Shown here in pieces: positions 47,642-58,007 of a stretch of DNA of 64,000 nucleotides (within the stretch, counting starts at the first letter, position 1; the number at the start of each line of letters is the position of its first letter). The notes beneath the pieces were generated by a model that made no database searches, was not told where the DNA came from, and saw nothing but the letters and a program-made list of their open reading frames with translations. Source of the stretch: Mycobacterium sp. D16Q14 (GTDB lineage: Bacteria; Actinomycetota; Actinomycetes; Mycobacteriales; Mycobacteriaceae); the NCBI GenBank assembly GCA_002013415.1, contig MAEX01000001.1, forward strand, positions 186,001 to 250,000, read 5' to 3'. Made by a program: the position numbers and the translations under genes.

Positions 47642-48838
47642 CTATTCCCGCTCGGGTCGCGGCAGCGCGAAGGCCAGTACAATCGCCAGAATCGGCACGA
47701 AGCAAAGTGTCGTCAGTACCGCCTCGGGGCCGTGGTGGTCAGCCAGAATTCCCAGTACCGGAACGAAGAGTCCACCGATGCTGACGGCCAGCCCCAGCGT
47801 CACCCCCGCGGCTGTGCCCGGACGCGTCGGCAGATAGTCCTGACCGAGTTTGACCAACACCGCGAACGGGATGTTGACGGCGATTCCGGCGACAGCAGCC
47901 AGCGCCAGCGCCAGCGCCAGCCAGGATTGCGGGCAGACTCGCAGCGCGACGAACGCCGGGATCGCGACGATGCTGCCGATCCGAATGGTGGCGATCATGC
48001 CGATGCGATCGCTGATCCGGCCGCCAAGCAGCGTGCCGATCACTCCGCCACCCAGGAACATCGCCAACCCCAGGCCACCGATCGCCGCGGAGGCACCCAG
48101 GTGATCGATCAGGTACAGCGCGATGAAGGTGTTCATGCCGAAGTAGCTGGCCGAGCGCACCACCTCCACGCCGACGAGGACGGAGAATGCGCCCCATCGA
48201 TCGCGCCCCGTCAGCTGTCGCTGCGCGCTGGTCGCGGAACCCTGCCGCAGCTGATAGCGCCACAGCACGAATCCCATGATCACGGCGGGTGGGATGAACC
48301 ACGCCGTGGCACCCAGCCCGCGGGACACCAGTGCGGGTGTCACCAGCGCGGGAGCCAGGAAGAAGCCGACACTCCCTCCGGCGGCGAACAAACTCATCGC
48401 CGTGGCGCCGTCCCCCGCGTCGCGCCGGGCGTCGCGTCCGGCGGCGGGATGGAAGGCGGCCACACCGAGGCCCGAGATGAGCAGCATGGCCCAGACGAGC
48501 CAGTAGCCGGGCACCAGTCCGGCCAGACCCGCGCCGATACCGGCGGCGGCCAGACCCGCAGGTGCCATCCACAGCAGCTTCCACCGATCCGCGATGAGCC
48601 CGAGCAGTGGTTGAGGCAGCGCGCTCCCCAGTGTCGCGGCGAGCGCCAGGCCGGAGGCAGCCGCGTAGCTGTAGTGCCGTTCCAGCACGAAGAACGGGAT
48701 CGCCGCGGGCACCAGACCCTGGTAGAAGTCGTCGACAGCATGTGCGATTACCCAGTACTGCATGCGATTCCACGCCGATGAAGGTGGCCTCGGCCCGGCC
48801 TCGCTGGTCAGCTGTCGGTCATTCGCCAAGTCGGTCAT
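47642..48838 (-). CDS. MFS transporter of the fosmidomycin-resistance (Fsr) type
   Basis: A 398-residue protein with about twelve membrane helices. Features are HAVDDFYQGLVPAAIPFFVLE near the first helix, GLIADRWKLLW in the 2-3 loop and GLGVAAFHPAAGRDARRDAG, a pattern shared with E. coli Fsr. Probably a proton-driven drug or metabolite exporter. ATG 48838 was chosen; a longer frame to 48952 overlaps the divergent AraC gene's control region. The AraC-type gene next door is its likely regulator. Confidence 0.87.
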   Translation of the reverse strand: MTDLANDRQLTSEAGPRPPSSAWNRMQYWVIAHAVDDFYQGLVPAAIPFFVLERHYSYAAASGLALAATLGSALPQPLLGLIADRWKLLWMAPAGLAAAGIGAGLAGLVPGYWLVWAMLLISGLGVAAFHPAAGRDARRDAGDGATAMSLFAAGGSVGFFLAPALVTPALVSRGLGATAWFIPPAVIMGFVLWRYQLRQGSATSAQRQLTGRDRWGAFSVLVGVEVVRSASYFGMNTFIALYLIDHLGASAAIGGLGLAMFLGGGVIGTLLGGRISDRIGMIATIRIGSIVAIPAFVALRVCPQSWLALALALAAVAGIAVNIPFAVLVKLGQDYLPTRPGTAAGVTLGLAVSIGGLFVPVLGILADHHGPEAVLTTLCFVPILAIVLAFALPRPERE

Positions 48839-48879
48839 GGCTGACGAGATTATGGATTTCTCAAGACGCGAGCTTCCGA

Positions 48880-48896
48880 TAAAATGCCATCTTATG
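48880..48896 (+). promoter_or_regulatory. Probable leaderless promoter of the AraC-type gene
   Basis: TAAAAT (48880-48885) is a good -10 hexamer whose expected start point falls at or beside the A of the ATG at 48894. No SD precedes that ATG. This suggests a leaderless transcript. No strong -35 is seen. Confidence 0.45.
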
Positions 48897-49634
48897 TTGA
48901 TTAGCCGCCATCTCACCGGAGTGATGTCGGTGAGCGGCGGGCAACGCATCAACCGCCACTGGCACGAGGTGCATCAGATTGTGTATCCCGCCTCTGGCGT
49001 GATCGCCGTGACGACGGACGACGGCACCTGGATCGCACCCCCGAACCGCGCACTGTGGATACCGGCCGGCGCCGGTCACGAGCATCGCTTCTACGGCCCC
49101 ACCGAGTTTCATTCCGTGGCCTTCGACCCCCAGAAGTACGTGGTAGAGCTGACAACCCCGACCGTGATCGCGGTATCCCCCCTGCTGCGTGAGCTGATCA
49201 TGACCTGCTCAGTTCCCGGCGACCTACCCGACGATGAGGTCACGCGATTGAATGTCGTTCTCGTCGACCAACTGCGGCGCAGCCCGGAGCAGGCACTGAA
49301 GCTGCCCACGCCGCGCGATCAACGTCTGGCCGAGGCGTGTGCGCTGGTGGAGGACGACCTGACGCAGGTATGGACAGTGGCCGAGCTTGGCCGGCGCGTG
49401 GGTGCCAGCGAGCGCACGCTGACCAGGCTATTCCGCACCGACATGGGTATGACGTATCCGCAGTGGCGCACCCAGATCCGGCTTCATCACGCGTTACGGC
49501 TGCTCGCGGAGGATCGGCCCGTCACCTATGTGGCGCATCAATGTGGTTGGGCCACACCGAGCGCGTTCATCGACGTGTACCGGCGCACCCTCGGTCAGAC
49601 GCCGGGGACCTACGCCGCACCCGTCACGCGCTGA
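48894..49634 (+). CDS. AraC-family regulator
   Basis: About 246 residues. An N-terminal cupin ([35 protein letters not shown]) precedes a C-terminal double helix-turn-helix ([20 protein letters not shown] and [20 protein letters not shown]). Such cupin-AraC proteins of the NimR/YdeO kind typically control a divergent MFS exporter, which matches this layout. ATG 48894 fits the leaderless promoter; the open frame upstream to 48762 is antisense to the transporter. It ends 11 bases inside the convergent dapE gene. Confidence 0.85.
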   Translation: MLISRHLTGVMSVSGGQRINRHWHEVHQIVYPASGVIAVTTDDGTWIAPPNRALWIPAGAGHEHRFYGPTEFHSVAFDPQKYVVELTTPTVIAVSPLLRELIMTCSVPGDLPDDEVTRLNVVLVDQLRRSPEQALKLPTPRDQRLAEACALVEDDLTQVWTVAELGRRVGASERTLTRLFRTDMGMTYPQWRTQIRLHHALRLLAEDRPVTYVAHQCGWATPSAFIDVYRRTLGQTPGTYAAPVTR

Positions 49635-50700
49635 GGTAACGCCGGAGCACCTCGGTGACATCGGTGATCTGCTGTACCGGAACGTGTTCACCGCGGGTGT
49701 GCGCGAGGTTAGGGTCACCCGGCCCGTAATTGACCGCGGCGATCCCGCGCGCCGCGAACCGGGAGACATCGGTCCATCCGTACTTGGCACGTACCACTCC
49801 CCCTGCCGCGCCGACTAATTCGGCGGCGGCGGGGCGGTCAAGGCCCGGCAGCGCCCCAGCGGCGGAGTCCGTGAGTTCGATCTCGACCTCGAGCCCGTCG
49901 AACACCTCGCGCACATGCGCGAGCGCCTGCCCGGGGCTGCGGTCGGGGGCGAACCGGAAGTTGACGGTGACCGCTGCGGCGTCCGGGATGACGTTCCCGG
50001 CAACACCCCCGTCGATCCGCACAGCGGACAGCCCTTCCCGGTATTCGCACCCGTCGATGTCGACGATGCGTGCGCGGTAGGCCGCGAGTCTGTCCAGGAC
50101 GGCACTGAGCTTGTGAATAGCGTTGTCCCCCCGCCAGGATCGCGCAGAATGCGCGCGGGTACCGTCGGCACGGATCACGACACGCAAGGTGCCCTGGCAG
50201 CCCGCCTCGATGAGACCGGCGGTGGGCTCACCCAGGATGGCAAGATCGGCGTCGAGCCATTGAGGCAGTTCACGCTCGATGCGGCCCAGCCCATTGGCCG
50301 AGGACTCAATCTCCTCGCAGTCGTAGAACACCAGTGTCAGATCGACGCGAGGTATCACGGTGGCAGCCAGGTGCAGGAAGACGGCATCCCCGGACTTCAT
50401 GTCCACGGTGCCGCAGCCAAACAGAATGTCGCCGCCCTCTCCCCGTTCCCAATGGCTGGGCACGTTGTCGGCGGCGGGCACGGTGTCCAGATGTCCGGCC
50501 AACATCACCCGGGTCTTGTGGCCGTGATTGGTGCGGGCCAGCACCGCGTTGCCGTTGCGGATGACCTCGAATCCCCTGGTCTGTTCCCGCAGGGCAACCT
50601 CGACAGTGTCCGCGATAATCGCCTCATGCCGCGACTCGCTGGGTATGTCCACCAGGGCAGCCGTCAGGGCCACCGGGTCACCAGCGAGTTCAAGCGCCAC
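49624..50700 (-). CDS. dapE: Succinyl-diaminopimelate desuccinylase DapE
   Basis: The 358-residue M20 metallopeptidase releases succinate from N-succinyl-LL-diaminopimelate in lysine and peptidoglycan synthesis. Metal ligands are visible at His70 in LAGHLDTVP, the Asp in [10 protein letters not shown] and the Glu pair in DCEEIES, with further residues in [10 protein letters not shown]. It is back to back with dapD, only 23 bases apart, as in other mycobacteria. GTG start at 50700. Confidence 0.94.
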   Translation of the reverse strand: MALELAGDPVALTAALVDIPSESRHEAIIADTVEVALREQTRGFEVIRNGNAVLARTNHGHKTRVMLAGHLDTVPAADNVPSHWERGEGGDILFGCGTVDMKSGDAVFLHLAATVIPRVDLTLVFYDCEEIESSANGLGRIERELPQWLDADLAILGEPTAGLIEAGCQGTLRVVIRADGTRAHSARSWRGDNAIHKLSAVLDRLAAYRARIVDIDGCEYREGLSAVRIDGGVAGNVIPDAAAVTVNFRFAPDRSPGQALAHVREVFDGLEVEIELTDSAAGALPGLDRPAAAELVGAAGGVVRAKYGWTDVSRFAARGIAAVNYGPGDPNLAHTRGEHVPVQQITDVTEVLRRYLSA

Positions 50701-50724
50701 CGACTCAGGCTAGCGTGTACGGCG
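50689..50724 (+). promoter_or_regulatory. Candidate dapD promoter with leaderless start
   Basis: TAGCGT (50711-50716) fits TAnnnT, with TTCAAG (50689-50694) 16 bases upstream. Transcription would start at the GTG at 50724. No SD is present before it. The promoter overlaps the dapE start region. Confidence 0.42.
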
Positions 50725-51671
50725 TGAGCGGAGCAGTAGCACTTGGCCTGGCGACCATCGCGGCGGACGGATCGGTACTGGATACCTGGTTCCCGGCGCC
50801 CGAGTTGACCGATGCACCCGGCGCCCCGGGAACCGAGCGGATCTCTGCGGCAGACGCACCTGCCGAGCTGTCGGCACTGGCCGGGTCAGACCCCGAGCGT
50901 GGTGTGGAGAAGGTATTGGTGCGCACCACCATTGGCTCGCTCGCGGACAAGCCCGCGGACGCCTATGACGCCTACCTGCGCCTGCACCTGTTGTCGCACC
51001 GGCTGGTCCAGCCACACGGCGCCAACACCGATGGACTGTTCGGCGTGCTCACCAATGTGGTGTGGACAAACTACGGCCCGTGCGCCGTCGAAGGATTCGA
51101 GACGGTGCGCGCCAAGCTGCGCGCACGCGGAGTGGTGACGGTGTTCGGCATCGACAAGTTCCCCCGCATGGTCGACTACGTGGTGCCCACTGGCGTGCGT
51201 ATCGCCGACGCCGACCGAGTGCGTCTGGGTGCGCACCTGGCCCCCGGTACGACCGTCATGCACGAGGGCTTTGTGAACTTCAACGCCGGCACCCTGGGCG
51301 CCTCGATGGTCGAGGGCCGCATCTCGGCCGGTGTCGTCGTGGGCGACGGCTCCGACATCGGTGGCGGCGCGTCGATCATGGGCACCCTGTCCGGCGGTGG
51401 CAGCCAGGTGATCTCCGTGGGCCAGCGCTCGCTGCTGGGCGCTAACTCCGGTGTGGGCATCAGCCTGGGCGATGACTGCATCGTCGAGGCCGGGCTGTAC
51501 GTCACGGCGGGCACCAAGGTCGCCACGCCCGATGGCAAGACCATCAAGGCGCTGGAGCTATCGGGCGCCAACAATCTGCTGTTCCGGCGCAATTCGCAGA
51601 CCGGTGCGGTCGAGGTGGTGTCGCGCGACGGTAGCGCGTTCGAGCTCAACGCCGCCCTGCACGCCAACTAG
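50724..51671 (+). CDS. dapD: Tetrahydrodipicolinate N-succinyltransferase DapD
   Basis: A 315-residue enzyme that succinylates tetrahydrodipicolinate with succinyl-CoA. It has an N-terminal helical domain, the characteristic [10 protein letters not shown] and [20 protein letters not shown] segments, then a left-handed beta-helix with hexapeptide repeats ([38 protein letters not shown]). The actinobacterial long form is clear. GTG 50724 was preferred to GTG 50715 because of the leaderless promoter; the two differ by three residues. Confidence 0.94.
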   Translation: MSGAVALGLATIAADGSVLDTWFPAPELTDAPGAPGTERISAADAPAELSALAGSDPERGVEKVLVRTTIGSLADKPADAYDAYLRLHLLSHRLVQPHGANTDGLFGVLTNVVWTNYGPCAVEGFETVRAKLRARGVVTVFGIDKFPRMVDYVVPTGVRIADADRVRLGAHLAPGTTVMHEGFVNFNAGTLGASMVEGRISAGVVVGDGSDIGGGASIMGTLSGGGSQVISVGQRSLLGANSGVGISLGDDCIVEAGLYVTAGTKVATPDGKTIKALELSGANNLLFRRNSQTGAVEVVSRDGSAFELNAALHAN

Positions 51672-52222
51672 TTCTGGCGCCAGGCGTACAGATCGCGCAG
51701 TAGCGCGATCTCCGCGCCGTGATGAATCAGCTCGCGATTGATGTGCAGGACGAGTGTTGCGAAGGACCGGTGGCCCCATGGCCCCTCGGCCGGGCCGCAG
51801 GGGGCCAGGAGTCCGGCCTCGTCCTTGCTCATGATGCCCTCGCGCCACGCTGCGTAAAAACCGTCGAGTCGCTCCAGGGCATCGGCAGCCGTGACCGGGT
51901 AGTCGTAGGTCAGGTAATCGACGGGCGGGCCCCCAAAATGGCTGGCGACGCGTGCGCCCAGCACGCCCACCAGGATGTGGCCGAGCCGCCAGGCGATCGT
52001 GGTCACCGGCGCCGGATCCGGTGGCGGGGCGGCGAATTCGATGACGAAATCGCCGGAACCTCCTACCAGAGGCGCCTTCGAGGTGCTGCGGGGACGCAGG
52101 CTCCAGCAGTCGCGCACCGGCTCCCAGAAATACTCGTCGTCATTCAGGCCGTCCAGCCGCGGGCGCAGCTGGGTTGTCCAGTGCAATTCGATCTGGTCTA
52201 CGAGTTCCTCGGTCCAGTCCAT
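51668..52222 (-). CDS. DinB-family metal-binding protein
   Basis: The 184-residue four-helix-bundle protein has the DinB_2 pattern: [16 protein letters not shown] supplies one metal-binding His and [20 protein letters not shown] the others. Some DinB proteins are thiol transferases using mycothiol or bacillithiol, which would suit a mycobacterium, but activity is not shown here. Its start overlaps the fadD36 3' end by 25 bases, suggesting shared transcription. Confidence 0.82.
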   Translation of the reverse strand: MDWTEELVDQIELHWTTQLRPRLDGLNDDEYFWEPVRDCWSLRPRSTSKAPLVGGSGDFVIEFAAPPPDPAPVTTIAWRLGHILVGVLGARVASHFGGPPVDYLTYDYPVTAADALERLDGFYAAWREGIMSKDEAGLLAPCGPAEGPWGHRSFATLVLHINRELIHHGAEIALLRDLYAWRQN

Positions 52223-53610
52223 GTGATCAGCTCCTTCTTGAGGACCTTCCCCATCGCGTTTCGGGGTAGCGCATCCACTCGCCGTACCTCACGCGGGCGT
52301 TTGTGAACGGACAGCTGTTGCGCCACATACGCGATGACGTCACTCTCCACCACGTCACCGACAACGTAGGCGACGATGCGTTGCCCCAGGTCTTCATCGG
52401 GAGCACCCACCACCGCGGCTTCCGCAATCCCGGGGTGCCCCAGCAGCACGGTTTCGATTTCACCAGCACCTATGCGGTAACCACCCGATTTGATCAGGTC
52501 GACCGATTCGCGTCCGACGATGCGGTGCATTCCGTCGCTGTCGACGACGGCGACATCACCGGTGCGGTACCAGCCGTCCTCGGTGAGCACGTCGGCCGTC
52601 TTCTCCGGCAGATTCAGGTATCCACTGAACAATGTCGGTCCCTGAACTTGCAGCTGGCCGACGGCTTCCCCGTCGTGTGGGGTGGCGGTGCCGTCCTCGT
52701 TCAGCAGCCGAGTTCGCACACCGGTCAACGGGTGACCGACCCATCCGGCGCGGCGCTCACCATCGGCACGCGTGGACAGCGTGATGACGGTTTCGGTGGC
52801 CCCGTAGCGTTCGATGGGGGCATGGCCGGTAAGCCGGCGCAGCCCGTCGAAAACCGGCACCGGCAGTGGCGCGCTCCCCGACACCAGTAGCCGCGCCGAA
52901 GACAGTGCACGCGCGCAGGATTCGTCGGCCACCACCCGTGACCACACCGTCGGCACACCGAAGTACATCGTGCCTGGTGTAGCCGCGTAGGTCTCGGGTG
53001 TCGGTTTGACGGTGTGCACGAACCGATTTCCCACGCGCAGTGATCCAAGCAGGCCGAGCACCAGCCCGTGCACGTGAAACAGTGGAAGTCCATGCACCAG
53101 AACATCATCGGGTGTCCACGCCCACGCATCCACCAGACCGTCGAGGCTGGCCGCCACCGCGCGCCGGCTCAGCTGCACCCCCTTCGGCGCACCGGTTGTC
53201 CCCGAGGTGTAGACAATGAACGCCGTCGACTCCGGTCGCGGTTCGGAGTACTGATGCCACGACCGCGAATACCGCCGCACCGGTACATGCGGTAATCCGT
53301 CCGGCTCGTCTGGCGATTCGCCCAGCCACGCGATCGCCCCGCTGTCCGTGAGTATGTGGCGTCGTTCCGCCACTCCGACGTCTGCCGGTACCGGCACTAT
53401 CGGGACCCCTGCAATGAGCCCGGCGATCACCGCCAGGACCGTATCGATACTCGGGCGAGCGAGCACCGCGACGGGACCCGAAGCACCGCCAATGCGTTCG
53501 GCCGCTGCCGTCGCCGCGCCGACCAGGTCGCCGCGGCCCCAGCTGTCCTCGCCGATACGAACCGCGTCCGCGAGATCGGGCGACTTGGGGTGAAGGGACG
53601 TCAGCAGCAT
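52198..53610 (-). CDS. fadD36: Short acyl-CoA synthetase FadD36
   Basis: The 470-residue ANL enzyme has FIVYTSGTTGAPKGVQLSRR (P-loop, ~residues 131-150), IERYGATETVITLSTR (A5), TEDGWYRTGDVAVVD (A7), and a C-terminal PRNAMGKVLKKEL with the catalytic Lys. It is shorter than most FadDs and matches the malonyl-CoA-synthetase-like branch, so its substrate may be a dicarboxylic or methyl-branched short acid; this is inference. Located as Rv1193 is in M. tuberculosis. Confidence 0.9.
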   Translation of the reverse strand: MLLTSLHPKSPDLADAVRIGEDSWGRGDLVGAATAAAERIGGASGPVAVLARPSIDTVLAVIAGLIAGVPIVPVPADVGVAERRHILTDSGAIAWLGESPDEPDGLPHVPVRRYSRSWHQYSEPRPESTAFIVYTSGTTGAPKGVQLSRRAVAASLDGLVDAWAWTPDDVLVHGLPLFHVHGLVLGLLGSLRVGNRFVHTVKPTPETYAATPGTMYFGVPTVWSRVVADESCARALSSARLLVSGSAPLPVPVFDGLRRLTGHAPIERYGATETVITLSTRADGERRAGWVGHPLTGVRTRLLNEDGTATPHDGEAVGQLQVQGPTLFSGYLNLPEKTADVLTEDGWYRTGDVAVVDSDGMHRIVGRESVDLIKSGGYRIGAGEIETVLLGHPGIAEAAVVGAPDEDLGQRIVAYVVGDVVESDVIAYVAQQLSVHKRPREVRRVDALPRNAMGKVLKKELITWTGPRNS

Positions 53611-53625
53611 GACGCCAGCCTAAAG

Positions 53626-54591
53626 CTAGCCTCCCGAGACCAGCGCGCGCAGGAAGAAGGTCATGTTGGCGGGCCGCTCGGCGATGCGCCGCACAAAGTA
53701 TCCGTACCACTCCTCGCCAAAGGGCACATACACGCGCACATGGTGTCCCGCGCCGGAAAGACGGCGCTGTTCGGCGTCACGAATCCCATAGAGCATCTGG
53801 TACTCGTAATCGCCCGGACCCCGGCCCGTCTCGCGCGCCATCAGACTCGCGGCATCGATGATGGCGGGATCGTGTGAGGCCACCATCGGGTACCCGTCGC
53901 CCTCCATCAAGACACGTAGACAGCGCAAGTAGGCGACATCGACGTCCTCCGGATCTCGGTGCGCGACTGACTCGGGCTCGTCGTAGGCCCCCTTGCACAA
54001 TCGAATGCGTGAGCCTTTGCCGGACAAGTTTGCACAGTCGGCGTACGTGCGTTTCAGGTAGGCCTGCAGCACGGTACCCAGCCACGGAAAGTCGGCACGC
54101 AACTCGCGCACGATGCTCAGGGTCGAATCCGTGGTCGTGTGGTCCTCGGCATCGACGGTAACCCACACCCCGGCCTGATCGGCCTTGGCGCACAACAGCT
54201 GTGCATTCTCCAGGGCTATCTGTTCCCCGTCGCGCGGCAGCGCCTGACCCAACGCGGAGAGTTTCAGCGAGATTTCCAGCGGGCGCACGCCGGTGTGCAC
54301 GGTGTCGCTGCGCCGCGCCAGCGCGTCCAGCAGGGACAGGTAGGCCGACACGGTACGGGTGGCCTGCCCGATATCGGTGGTGTCCTCACCGAGGTAGTCA
54401 ATCGAGATGAACCGCCCGGAATCGAGCAGCGCGGTACTGGCGGCGAGTACATCGTCCTGAGATTCACCGGGCACGAAACGACGCACCACCTGTCGCGTCA
54501 ACGGCATCCGTTCGGCAGCGTGTCGCAGCCGCGCCGACCTACTGGCCGCCAAGATGGCGGGCCTGGCTGTTTTGCCGAACCACTCAGCCAT
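53626..54591 (-). CDS. Proline dehydrogenase
   Basis: The 321-residue FAD-dependent PutA-type barrel protein oxidises proline to pyrroline-5-carboxylate. Visible are RFISIDYLGEDTTD, EISLKLSALGQALPRDG, VTVDAEDHTTTDSTL, QAYLKRTYAD, IRLCKGAYDEP and a late RLSGAGHHVRVYVPFGEEWY segment. ATG 54591 overlaps the pruA stop by eight bases, giving an orthodox pruA-pruB unit; the 404-residue longer reading is antisense-like pruA sequence. Also called PutB/PruB. Confidence 0.93.
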   Translation of the reverse strand: MAEWFGKTARPAILAASRSARLRHAAERMPLTRQVVRRFVPGESQDDVLAASTALLDSGRFISIDYLGEDTTDIGQATRTVSAYLSLLDALARRSDTVHTGVRPLEISLKLSALGQALPRDGEQIALENAQLLCAKADQAGVWVTVDAEDHTTTDSTLSIVRELRADFPWLGTVLQAYLKRTYADCANLSGKGSRIRLCKGAYDEPESVAHRDPEDVDVAYLRCLRVLMEGDGYPMVASHDPAIIDAASLMARETGRGPGDYEYQMLYGIRDAEQRRLSGAGHHVRVYVPFGEEWYGYFVRRIAERPANMTFFLRALVSGG

Positions 54592-56251
54592 CCTCAGGCT
54601 CCCCGGCTGCTGGTCTTCGCGCAGGCGGCTCATCCATGTGCGGGTATTGATAATCCGTCGGAGCGTCGAATGTTTCCTTGATGGATCGCGGCAGCAGCCA
54701 GCGCTGCAGATTGAGCGGCGATCCAGCCTTGTCGTTGGTGCCCGACGCCCGGCCACCACCGAAGGGCTGTTGGCCGACGACGGCACCAGTGGGCTTGTCA
54801 TTGATGTAGAAGTTTCCGGCCGCGAATCGAAGCCGGTCACTGGCCGCCTGAACAGCCTGACGGTCGTCGGCGATCACGGCACCGGTAAGCGCGTAGCGGG
54901 AGCCGGTGTCAACGACGTCGAGAATGCGCTCATAGTCGCCGTCGGGATAAACGTGCACCGCCAGGATCGGGCCGAAGTACTCAGTGGAGAACGCCTCGTC
55001 GGTCGGGTCATTCGAGAGCAGCACGGTGGGGCGGACAAAATATCCTTCGCTATCGTCGTATTCGCCTCCCGCCGCGATCGCCACCCCGGCGCTCTTGGCA
55101 CGATCGATCGCGGCCGCGTTGCGCTTGAATGACTTCTCGTCAATGACGGCACCACCGAAGTTCGAGAGGTCTGTGACGTCCCCGTAGGCCAGCCCGGATG
55201 CCGCATCAAGGAACTCATCGCCCATCTGATCCCACACCGACCGGGCCACAAAGGCGCGGGAGGCCGCGGAACACTTCTGTCCCTGGTAGTCGAAGGCTCC
55301 GCGAATAAGCGCCGTACGCAACACGTCCGGACGCGCGGAGGTGTGCGCGACGACGAAGTCCTTGCCTCCGGTCTCGCCGACAAGCCGAGGGTAGGTGTTG
55401 TAGCTGTCGATGTTGGCACCGACTTCGCGCCATAGATGCTGAAACGTCCGGGTGGAGCCGGTGAAATGAATACCCGCCAAGCGCGGATCGGCGAGCGCCA
55501 CATCGGATACCGCGATCCCGTCTCCGTTGAGCAGGTTGATGACCCCGGGCGGCAATCCGGCGGCCTCCAGCAGCTCCAGGGTGAAATGCGCGGCGAAGGA
55601 CTGGGTGATGGACGGCTTCCACACCACGGTGTTTCCCAAAAGCGCTGGGGCCGAGGGGAGGTTTCCCGCAATAGCAGTGAAGTTGAAGGGCGTGATGGCG
55701 TAGATGAAGCCCTCCAACGGGCGGTACTCCATCCGATTCCACGCGCCGCCGCCGCTGCTGGGCTGCTCGGCCAGGATGTGCCGCGCGAACTGCACGTTGA
55801 ACCGCCAGAAGTCGGCCAGCTCGCAGGCCGAATCGATCTCGGCCTGGTAGGCAGTCTTCGACTGTCCGAGCATGGTCGCGGCGTTGAGGGTGGACCGCCA
55901 CGACCCCGACAACAGATCGGCGGCACGCAAGAAGACGGCCGCTCTGTCATCGAAAGACAGTGCTGCCCAATCATTTTTGGCAGCGAGAGCGGCCTCAACC
56001 GCGTCACTGGCCTCGGCATGACCCGCGTTGGTGACGGTCCCCAGCACGGCGCGGTGGTTGTGCGGCTGCACAACATCAATGCGTTCACCGTCACTCATCC
56101 GGCGAGCACCGCCAATAACATGCGGCAGATCAATGGGCGTCGCGGCGAGGTCAGACAGTGCCGTGGTCAACCGGTCGCGTTCGGGGGTGTTCGGAGCGTA
56201 GGTGAGCACCGGCTCGTTGATGGGAGCCGGCACGTTGGTGATGGCGTCCAT
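54584..56251 (-). CDS. pruA: L-glutamate gamma-semialdehyde (P5C) dehydrogenase
   Basis: The 555-residue aldehyde dehydrogenase oxidises glutamate semialdehyde to glutamate. Motifs are the ITPFNFTAIAGNLPSAPALL Rossmann entry, HFTGSTRTFQHLWREVG, the LVGETGGKDFVVAH acid and the catalytic Cys in FDYQGQKCSAASR. Proline dehydrogenase follows with overlap, so both steps of proline catabolism are co-translated. No pruC-type regulator is adjacent. Confidence 0.94.
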   Translation of the reverse strand: MDAITNVPAPINEPVLTYAPNTPERDRLTTALSDLAATPIDLPHVIGGARRMSDGERIDVVQPHNHRAVLGTVTNAGHAEASDAVEAALAAKNDWAALSFDDRAAVFLRAADLLSGSWRSTLNAATMLGQSKTAYQAEIDSACELADFWRFNVQFARHILAEQPSSGGGAWNRMEYRPLEGFIYAITPFNFTAIAGNLPSAPALLGNTVVWKPSITQSFAAHFTLELLEAAGLPPGVINLLNGDGIAVSDVALADPRLAGIHFTGSTRTFQHLWREVGANIDSYNTYPRLVGETGGKDFVVAHTSARPDVLRTALIRGAFDYQGQKCSAASRAFVARSVWDQMGDEFLDAASGLAYGDVTDLSNFGGAVIDEKSFKRNAAAIDRAKSAGVAIAAGGEYDDSEGYFVRPTVLLSNDPTDEAFSTEYFGPILAVHVYPDGDYERILDVVDTGSRYALTGAVIADDRQAVQAASDRLRFAAGNFYINDKPTGAVVGQQPFGGGRASGTNDKAGSPLNLQRWLLPRSIKETFDAPTDYQYPHMDEPPARRPAAGEPEDG

Positions 56252-56318
56252 GTATCCAGCATCGCCCTGATCACCCGCAGGTGTCGAGGAATCTGGAGAT
56301 TGCGCAACGAAACCTCAG

Positions 56319-56346
56319 GTAACGCCGAAATCCGGCAGGACGTTAC
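56319..56346 (-). terminator. Hairpin downstream of dapC
   Basis: GTAACG (56319-56324) pairs with CGTTAC (56341-56346), and GCCG with CGGC inside it. It lies 35-60 bases past the dapC stop and about 70 bases before the pruA start. It lacks a U-run. A terminator or a 5' regulatory structure of pruA are both possible. Confidence 0.4.
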
Positions 56347-56380
56347 GTGTGGTAGGCCGAGTCTTCGACGGTCAGCGGAA

Positions 56381-57478
56381 CTAGTCGATGAGCCGCGCGA
56401 CAGCGGCGTCGATGCGCTCATCGGAAGCCGTGAGGGCCACCCGTATATGTTCCTTGCCACGCGGTCCGTAGAACCGTCCGGGCGCCACCAAGATCCCGCG
56501 TTGCGCCAGATATGCCAGCGCGTCATCACACGAGTCGCCGCGAGTGGCCCAGAGGTACAGGCCCGCCTCGGAGTGGTCGATGCGGAATCCATTGCCGGTC
56601 AAAGCCTTCGAGAGCCTGCCGCGGCGACTCTCATAGAGTGCGCGCTGGTCGCGCTGATGGTCATCCTCGCTCAGCGCTGCCGTCATCGCCGCCTGTATCG
56701 GCCCCGGAACCATCATGCCGGCGTGCTTGCGCACCGCGAGCAGCTCACTGACCACGGACGCATCTCCCAGCACGAACCCGGCCCGATACCCCGCCAGTGA
56801 CGACGTCTTGGACAACGAGTGCACAGCCAACAACCCGGCGGTGTCGCCGTCGCAGACCCGAGGATCAAGCACCGACACCGGCTCGGCGTCCCACCCCAGG
56901 CCCAGGTAGCACTCATCGGAAACCACGAGGGCGCCGCGCTCGCGCGCCCACTCGACGACCTTGCGTAGGTGCTCGACCGGGAGTACCGCCCCGGTCGGAT
57001 TACTGGGCGAGTTGAGATAGATCAACGAGGGGCGCTGCGGTCCCAACTGTGTCAGCGAGTCCGCCCGGACCGTCGGTACACCGGCCAGCCGTGCGCCCAC
57101 TTCATAGGTGGGGTATGCCAATTCGGGGATGACGATCAGATCATCGGCGCCCAGCCCAAGCAGGGTCGGCAACCACGCGATGAGCTCCTTGGTGCCGATG
57201 ACCGGCAGCACGGCATCGTCCGCAAGCGCAACGATGCCGTAGCGCCGGGACACCGCGTCGCGGATTGCCTGCCGCAATGCGGGCGTTCCGGCCGTCGCCG
57301 GGTATCCGGGAAGGTCGCTGGCCGCGGCCAGCGCATCACGGATCAGCGGTGCCACGCTATCCACGGGGGTACCGACCGAAAGGTCAACGATCCCTTCGGG
57401 GTGCGCCGCAGCAGTCGCCTTCGCATCGGCGATGGTGTCCCACGGAAACTCCGGCAGCCGGGACGACACAGCCGACAC
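56381..57478 (-). CDS. dapC: N-succinyl-LL-diaminopimelate aminotransferase DapC
   Basis: A 365-residue fold-type-I aminotransferase that aminates N-succinyl-2-amino-6-ketopimelate. PLP-site motifs are LPGYPATAGTPALR, YLNSPSNPTGAVLP and the Lys in VHSLSKTSSLAGYRAGF. It lies 26 bases downstream of the ferredoxin fdxC, the standard mycobacterial order (Rv1177-Rv1178). With DapD and DapE it gives three DAP-branch enzymes within 8 kb. GTG start. Confidence 0.93.
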   Translation of the reverse strand: MSAVSSRLPEFPWDTIADAKATAAAHPEGIVDLSVGTPVDSVAPLIRDALAAASDLPGYPATAGTPALRQAIRDAVSRRYGIVALADDAVLPVIGTKELIAWLPTLLGLGADDLIVIPELAYPTYEVGARLAGVPTVRADSLTQLGPQRPSLIYLNSPSNPTGAVLPVEHLRKVVEWARERGALVVSDECYLGLGWDAEPVSVLDPRVCDGDTAGLLAVHSLSKTSSLAGYRAGFVLGDASVVSELLAVRKHAGMMVPGPIQAAMTAALSEDDHQRDQRALYESRRGRLSKALTGNGFRIDHSEAGLYLWATRGDSCDDALAYLAQRGILVAPGRFYGPRGKEHIRVALTASDERIDAAVARLID

Positions 57479-57504
57479 CCGCGGTCGGGACTCAGACCGC
57501 GAGC

Positions 57505-57831
57505 TCAGTGTCCTTCACCCATGGGCGGAAGCTCCTTGACCGACGGCGGGTCGTACTCGGTCTTGCCGACCTTCGCGGCACCGCCGGGTGAGCCCAGGTC
57601 TACGAAGAAGTCAGCGTTGCCCTGGATGTAGCCCGTCCACTGATCCGGCACATCGTCCTCATAGAAGATGGCCTCCACCGGGCATACCGGTTCGCAAGCA
57701 CCGCAGTCCACACATTCGTCGGGGTGGATGTAGAGCATGCGCCCACCCTCATAGATGCAGTCGACGGGGCATTCTTCGATACATGCCTTGTCCATAACGT
57801 CGACGCACGGTTCCGCGATCGTGTAGGTCAC
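57505..57831 (-). CDS. fdxC: 7Fe-type ferredoxin FdxC
   Basis: A 108-residue ferredoxin. The first cluster motif is [15 protein letters not shown] preceded by EPCVDV, and the second is [12 protein letters not shown], giving a [3Fe-4S][4Fe-4S] protein as in other actinobacterial FdxC. The C-terminal [20 protein letters not shown] extension is typical. GTG 57831 has AGGAAACC upstream. It may feed electrons to cytochrome P450s or other oxidoreductases; being upstream of dapC is conserved without a known reason. Confidence 0.94.
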   Translation of the reverse strand: MTYTIAEPCVDVMDKACIEECPVDCIYEGGRMLYIHPDECVDCGACEPVCPVEAIFYEDDVPDQWTGYIQGNADFFVDLGSPGGAAKVGKTEYDPPSVKELPPMGEGH

Positions 57832-58007
57832 GAAGGTTTCCTCATTCCTGCGCTGATGTCCAGTTCATGCGTTGCGGCCAGTATTCCGGTCCCCAGATGC
57901 GTCTCTCGACACAGGCTGTCCTAACTCGCCGAGGCGATCTAGACGTATCTGCCGGTTACAGGTACTTAGCTTAACGTTTAACTTGGCTTGCCGTCCAGCG
58001 GACGCAC